The notes beneath the pieces are model-generated. The model did no database searches. It saw only the letters and a list, made by a program, of their open reading frames with translations, and was not told the DNA's origin. Shown here piece by piece: positions 30,400 to 34,642 of a DNA stretch of 34,642 bases. How positions within the stretch are numbered: position 1 is the first letter of the stretch; each line of letters starts with the position of its first letter. The position numbers were made by a program, and so were the translations under genes. This DNA is from Fragilariopsis cylindrus CCMP1102 (taxonomy: Eukaryota > Bacillariophyta > Bacillariophyceae > Bacillariales > Bacillariaceae): positions 1 through 34,642 of the forward strand of contig FMBT01000621.1 in assembly GCA_900095095.1 (NCBI GenBank), given 5' to 3'.

Positions 30400-32938
30400 A
30401 TGCCTCCTCGTCAAGCAGAAGAATCATCACCATCACCATCATCTGGCGATATTATGAATTCTTCTAACAATAATGATAATGATAATAATGATCTTCATGA
30501 GCCATTACTTTTGAATGGCAACGATGACGACGGCAGCAACGACGATGACACCGACAATATTGACAGTGACAATACTAATGAAAAGAATATAACAATTAAA
30601 TTTCAATGTTGTAAAAAGAAACTAATTCAAAAAAGTGTGAACCATAATGTCTTTTTAAATTTATTATTAAGTGTTCTATATGGTATATCCAATTCATTAT
30701 GGAGTGGTACAGCCTATATTGCCTATATCAAAAAATTAGGTCATAATAGTAATAAACCAGTGGGTAATATCGAAGCAGTGTCCGGATTAGCATCCTTAAT
30801 TTGTGCCTTACCAATTGGATACTTAGCAGATACGATTGGTCGGTCCGTAGTAATTCGTGCTGGTGGAATCTTACTGTTTGTCACTGCTATACTGCAAATT
30901 AGTATCTTACAATATACTGTCGATATTGATGTGACTAATCCAGACGATGATCAGAAAGATACGATAGCATTATGGGTAAGTTGTATAAGTTGAAGTTTGT
31001 TAAGTTTTTCGTTTTTCAATCAAAAGCCGTGCCGTGTTGTTCTTTGTTTTTTTCCGTTGGTTCGGTCGGTCGTGTCGTATTGACGTTTTTTCGAATGAAA
31101 AGAATTGAGACTTCTTGTTCATCATCCATTCCCTACGACGGAGGAGTTCTTGACGCAGAAAAAAAGACGAAACGATACACAAACATCTCGTTTCCCTTCG
31201 AATCATTCTCTGAATCGGAATGGGAATGGAGACGGAAACGAAATGAAATGAACGCATACCAATCCTTTACACCACCACCAACAAACAACACTACTATTCA
31301 ACACACCAACCATCTCCTACCGTATTATCATTTTGTGGGCACTAGATAAGACGTCTATCATCCCGCTCCTTCATTTCATTTTAATTCCATTCATATCATT
31401 TTAATTCTATTCCATCCCGCACCATGAATTTCGCTACCATCCTCTCTTTTCGTCGTATTTTACACTATCTATCACTATCGGATCGGTCTATCCACGTGAC
31501 TCAAAATTATCCGTTTATTATTTCGTCCCATCCCGTCTCGTCTCTTTCTCTGTATATGATTTTCCTTTTCTTACTTCCTTTCTCTTGACGACAATTTTGA
31601 CACTCATCATATTTGTATCTTTCTGCTTGTCCCCTATTTTTATCTTATGGTACATACATACATATATATAGTTTATGGGTGGTATAATGATATTTTGGGG
31701 TTTAGGTGATGGGGTTGTGAATGGACCATGCCAAGCATTATTTGCAGATTCCACACCATCTGGTACACGTAGTACATATTTTACATATCAATTTGTATGC
31801 TACCTAAGTGCAAGTGCTGTTGGTCCATTAGTTTCTATTGTATTATTTCAAACATTAGGTGATAATTGGGATATGTATCATCTTAGAATTGTGATATACG
31901 TTGGTTTAATACTAGAAACTGGTAATGCTGTACTGATGATGTTATTTGATGACAGTAAAGCATTAGACGAAGATGAAGATGCAGGTAGTAATGAAAGTAA
32001 CGACGAAGCAGATAATAGCAATGATGAAGTTGAAGAAGACGAGGGCAGTGAGATGGAACGGCAAGCATTAGTGGCATCAGCAACAGCGAATCTAATTAAC
32101 GCCAACGATAATAATGTAATTGCTACTGCAGCTACTGCAGCTACTGCTACTGCTGCTGCTGCATCACTCACATTGAAAAAACGTCAAGAATGGATACCAT
32201 ACATTGTTTTTATATCTGGTTTAATAACTAGTTTAGGGTCCGGAATGACTGTAAAATTCTTTCCATTATTTTTCAAAGATGAAGTTGGTATGACACCATC
32301 TCAAGTACAAACTGTATATGTTTTGGTGCCTTTAGGTAAGTGATGTCATGTCGACGCTCTTGTTGTCAATCGATTCTTCGTCGTCGTGATCGTTGATCTT
32401 TCTCTAACCCTTTTTTCTCTTTTTCTTTCTTTCTTCAAAAGTTATGGTTATTATGGGTATGTTATGTACGAAAATTGCTTCAGGACCATTACAAGTTGGA
32501 CGTGTACAAACCACTGCTTTATATGAACTCGGTGGTATATCTTTACTCTTGTCAATGGTATATTTCAAAAAATATTTAGATGTACATCCTTTCCTATTAG
32601 TACCAATATATATAATGAGAACATCCTTAATGAATGCCACATATCCATTACAGGAATCCATATTAATGGATTTCGTACCAAAATCATCACGTGCACGATG
32701 GAAATCATTAGATAGTGTGGCATCCTTTGGTTGGTGTGGTTCGGCGGCATTTGGTGGTTGGTTGGCAGATAAATACGATTACACACATACATTTTTATGT
32801 ACCGCTATATTTCAAATTGTGGCATTATGTATTTGGTGTTTATTATTACCATTAGTACCACGTATTGAAGGTAGTGATAGTAGTAATGATAACAATGGTG
32901 CTAATAATGACGAGGATGGTAATTCTGGAGGGATGTAG
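30400..32938 (+). CDS. Major facilitator superfamily transporter, three exons
   Basis: Exons 30400-30975, 31672-32335 and 32442-32938 give 578 residues. The N-terminus (~1-70) is acidic and Asn/Ser-rich, cytosolic. Twelve hydrophobic segments are arranged 6+6. The motif-A loop after TM2 is GYLADTIGRSVVIR and its counterpart in the second half is GGWLADKYDYTHTF, both diagnostic of MFS carriers. A long acidic, Ala/Thr-rich loop (~305-375) separates the halves. Proton- or solute-coupled transport is expected; substrate cannot be told. The start ATG is the first in frame. The stop at 32936 follows GNSGGM, but one extra G in the GGAGGG just before would continue in frame as DVVVVDIDDDVNTPLVDEPS to a TAA at 33103-33105, so the true tail may be ~55 residues longer. 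Splice junctions use GTAAGT donors. Confidence 0.85.
30976..31671 (+). other. MFS intron 1 (696 nt, unusually long)
   Basis: Phase 0, donor GTAAGT after the TGG codon, acceptor ATATATATAG before TTTATGGGT. Long C/T-rich tract at about 31340-31640. It interrupts the protein just before TM4 (MGGIMIFWGLGDGV). An ORF of 125 codons inside it is low-complexity and not called. Confidence 0.8.
32336..32441 (+). other. MFS intron 2 (106 nt)
   Basis: Phase 1; donor GTAAGT, pyrimidine-rich CTCTTTTTCTTTCTTTCTTC, acceptor AAAAG. Splicing makes a GTT valine and joins YVLVPL to MVIMGML within one membrane helix. Confidence 0.9.
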
Positions 32939-33493
32939 TAGTCGTTGATATTGATGATGACGTCAACACACCGTTAGTAGATGAACCAAGTAATAGTGCT
33001 GCTACCACTTCTTGTACAACAACAACACCCGCTACTACAACAATGACAGAATTAACAGAACCCTACTTAAAACATTACATTTGTGCCACGTGGTGTCTTT
33101 TGTAAAAAGGAGATAAAAATTAGTACCATCATTATAGTGCCCCTACACGTACACGTTACCCATTGTTGTGTTCTACATACTGTACATAATAGTATTAATA
33201 TGTTCAATTTAATACACATCACATCATATTCATTTCCATCACAGTACTACCATATTTTTGAATGTGAAGCCCCCGTACAGTATTGCTTGCGTATGACAAC
33301 CAATCAGTTATCTACTATCGGTCACATATTCTTTCGTTTCGTTTTGTTCCGCTATATATAGTCAATATATATTTGTTGAACTAACAAAGTAGTATTTCAA
33401 GTTATGATATATATAGTGCAAACAATGAAACTTAGTAGTAGGTCGTATCACTAGCACTAGCAGTGATACCTGGGCAAAAGAGGTATCACAACA

Positions 33494-33570
33494 CACCCGA
33501 TGAGGGGATTGAACCCTCGACCACACGATTAAAAGTCGAGCTGCTGTTAACTCTAACGGAGCAACTTGGC
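33494..33570 (-). tRNA. tRNA-Lys(UUU)-like gene, possibly degenerate
   Basis: On the minus strand the T arm is perfect (GAGGG TTCAATC CCCTC) with a B-box GGTTCAATCCC, and the anticodon loop is CTTTTAA, anticodon UUU, so lysine. The anticodon stem CTCGA/TCGTG has one mismatch. The A-box half is unusual: the D region (TGCTCCGTTAGAG) lacks the usual GG, and the acceptor stem (GCCAAGT against ATCGGGT) has two mismatches. Length of 77 nt is acceptable. It could be a working tRNA misread by a base or two, or a pseudogene. Confidence 0.5.
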
Positions 33571-33654
33571 TCATATGAAGGTTTGCTTTCTTTCTTTGCT
33601 TTCTTTGCTTTCTTTCTTTGTGTTTGTGATGTGTCAATAAAGAATGTTCTGAAG

Positions 33655-33770
33655 CGAAATTTTCAAACGTTTGAAACATCATGTTTCAATCGTAAACATG
33701 TTTCAAACGACTCATTCGACTCGAGTCAAATTTTTCAAACGTGGTTTCAAACATGATAGCATGGTGTTTG
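33655..33770. repeat. Cluster of GTTTCAAAC-type motifs
   Basis: TTTCAAACGTTTGAAAC (palindromic core CAAACGTTTG), ATGTTTCAATCG, CATGTTTCAAACG, TTTTTCAAACGTGG and GGTTTCAAACATG occur within ~115 bp upstream of the aldo/keto-reductase-like gene. GAA/TTC spacing is loosely like a heat-shock element but not a clean one. Confidence 0.6.
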
Positions 33771-34025
33771 AGTGAGTCAACAAATCCACGTTCTAAAAAA
33801 AGCCTGACACGTCATCATATTATGATTGGCTTCTTCCAATAGATTTTGCAGAGTCAACTGCTGAAATCAAACCAAAATTGAAAATAAATTGAAATATAAT
33901 AAATAAATTAATCACATCGATCCTACCTACCTGACGCCAGCAATAAATATCTAACGCAATTAAGCTAGCCAAGAAGGAGAGACTCACTACTTTACTGGAG
34001 ATATAGAAACCCTGATATAGACGAG

Positions 34026-34642
34026 ATGATGACTATTACTTTTGTATCGAAAGAGACGTCATCAGTACTCTTGCGTCAACTGCTATTGGTGTTTTTATTG
34101 GCAGAGCAGTTTCATTTGTGTGAATCTTTAAGCAACAACAACAACAACAACAATATAAATGAAATCAGTCGTAGAAACGCCGTCAAACAAGTTGCTGCAG
34201 TCGCTGCTGGTTGTGGCGTCTTATTAGTCAACAACAACATCGGCGTCACCAGAGTAATAATAATATCAACACCAACGTTGCGAATGCTGCTACTATTAGT
34301 AGTACTTATAAAGTAACAATTTTAATATTGTTCCAAATGAAAACAATATGAATCCATCACCAATTCTGTCCATACCAATGTCCGGTAGTACCTGTACTAC
34401 TAAAAGTTGTTTATTAAATATACCACGAGTCGGATATTCTTTATATAAAACACCAATAGAGCAAGTACAAAGAGGTACCGAAATTGCCCTCCGATCTGGG
34501 AATCTATCATTTGGATATCGCTACACAATATGGTACCAATTCAACTATTGAAGTGGGAAAAGCAATTACTAATTATTAAACGAATGGTCGACAAAAATTA
34601 TGTATTGAAGCAGAAAAATCAGAGTTAATTGACGTCATGGAA
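34026..34642 (+). pseudogene. Aldo/keto-reductase-like protein with Tat-like leader, disrupted and cut by window end
   Basis: From ATG 34026 the N-terminus has a hydrophobic segment (LLLVFLLAEQFHLCE) and, after poly-Asn, a twin-arginine stretch SRRNAVKQVAAVAAG. This resembles a bipartite leader for plastid entry plus Tat transport to the thylakoid lumen (inference). Downstream, NIPRVGYSLYKTP, TEIALRSG, YHLDIATQYGTNSTIEVGKA follow the start of an aldo/keto reductase barrel, including the conserved Asp and Tyr (LDxAxxYG); such enzymes reduce carbonyls with NADPH. As read the frame breaks near 34250 and 34312 (a base missing each) and at GGG 34498-34500 (one extra), and a TAA interrupts at about 34577. 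The right end lies outside the window. Either a pseudogene or low-quality terminal sequence. Confidence 0.5.

Larger units (their letters stand above)
33106..34025. other. Intergenic region with tRNA-like gene and repeated motif cluster
   Basis: Contains the tRNA-Lys-like gene at 33494-33570 and the GTTTCAAAC cluster at about 33655-33770. The rest is AT-rich with no ORF of interest. CTTTGCTTTCTTT-type repeats at about 33587-33620. Confidence 0.5.

Noticed and set aside
30972..31349. 125-codon ORF inside MFS intron 1
   Set aside because: Low-complexity Phe/Ser and Arg/Glu content from C/T- and G/A-rich DNA; the flanking splice sites and continuous MFS topology make it intronic.

Overview
The window looks like nuclear DNA of a photosynthetic stramenopile, most likely a diatom and plausibly a raphid pennate. 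The signs are a heat-shock transcription factor of the diatom-expanded type, a DUF6824 protein (a family I know mainly from diatoms), an F-box/LRR-like paralogue pair, a DUF2256 protein with a long targeting-like leader, sparse GT-AG introns, and many poly-Asp, poly-Ser, poly-Thr and poly-Asn tracts. Genes lie on both strands without operon structure. No virus, CRISPR array or rRNA was seen.

Layout. 1-488: 3' end of an acyltransferase-3 membrane protein. 718-1472 (-): a heavily disrupted, unrecognised gene. 1983-3008 (-) and 5659-6607 (-): two paralogous F-box/LRR-like genes, the second broken; between them are duplicated non-coding segments and a small acidic membrane protein (4804-5298). 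About 7440-10160: a CpG-poor element with long terminal inverted repeats and about eight copies of a roughly 192-bp tandem repeat. 10559-11599: DUF2256 zinc protein. 11737-12747 (-): DUF6824 protein. 13754-17387: a two-exon gene for an approximately 1160-residue multi-pass membrane protein of unknown function. 17388-21616: mostly non-coding, with one plausible 52-residue membrane microprotein. 21617-22889: heat-shock factor. About 23930-26500: a second CpG-depleted island. 27079-29258: a CinA-C/NADH-pyrophosphatase (Nudix) fusion. 30400-32938: three-exon major facilitator transporter. 33494-33570 (-): tRNA-Lys(UUU)-like gene. 34026-34642: disrupted aldo/keto-reductase-like gene cut by the window end.

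The most interesting gene is the fusion at 27-29 kb. It joins an NMN-deamidase-like CinA C-terminal domain to a NudC-type pyrophosphatase, a pairing that could run two consecutive steps of NAD breakdown and recycling in one chain, although key CinA motif residues are changed. The other genes do not form an obvious pathway.

Main caveat: single-base frame breaks recur in otherwise conserved genes, several in homopolymers, and are densest near both window ends. They may be uncorrected long-read errors, real decay, or both. All function calls are by eye from motifs; no searches were run.
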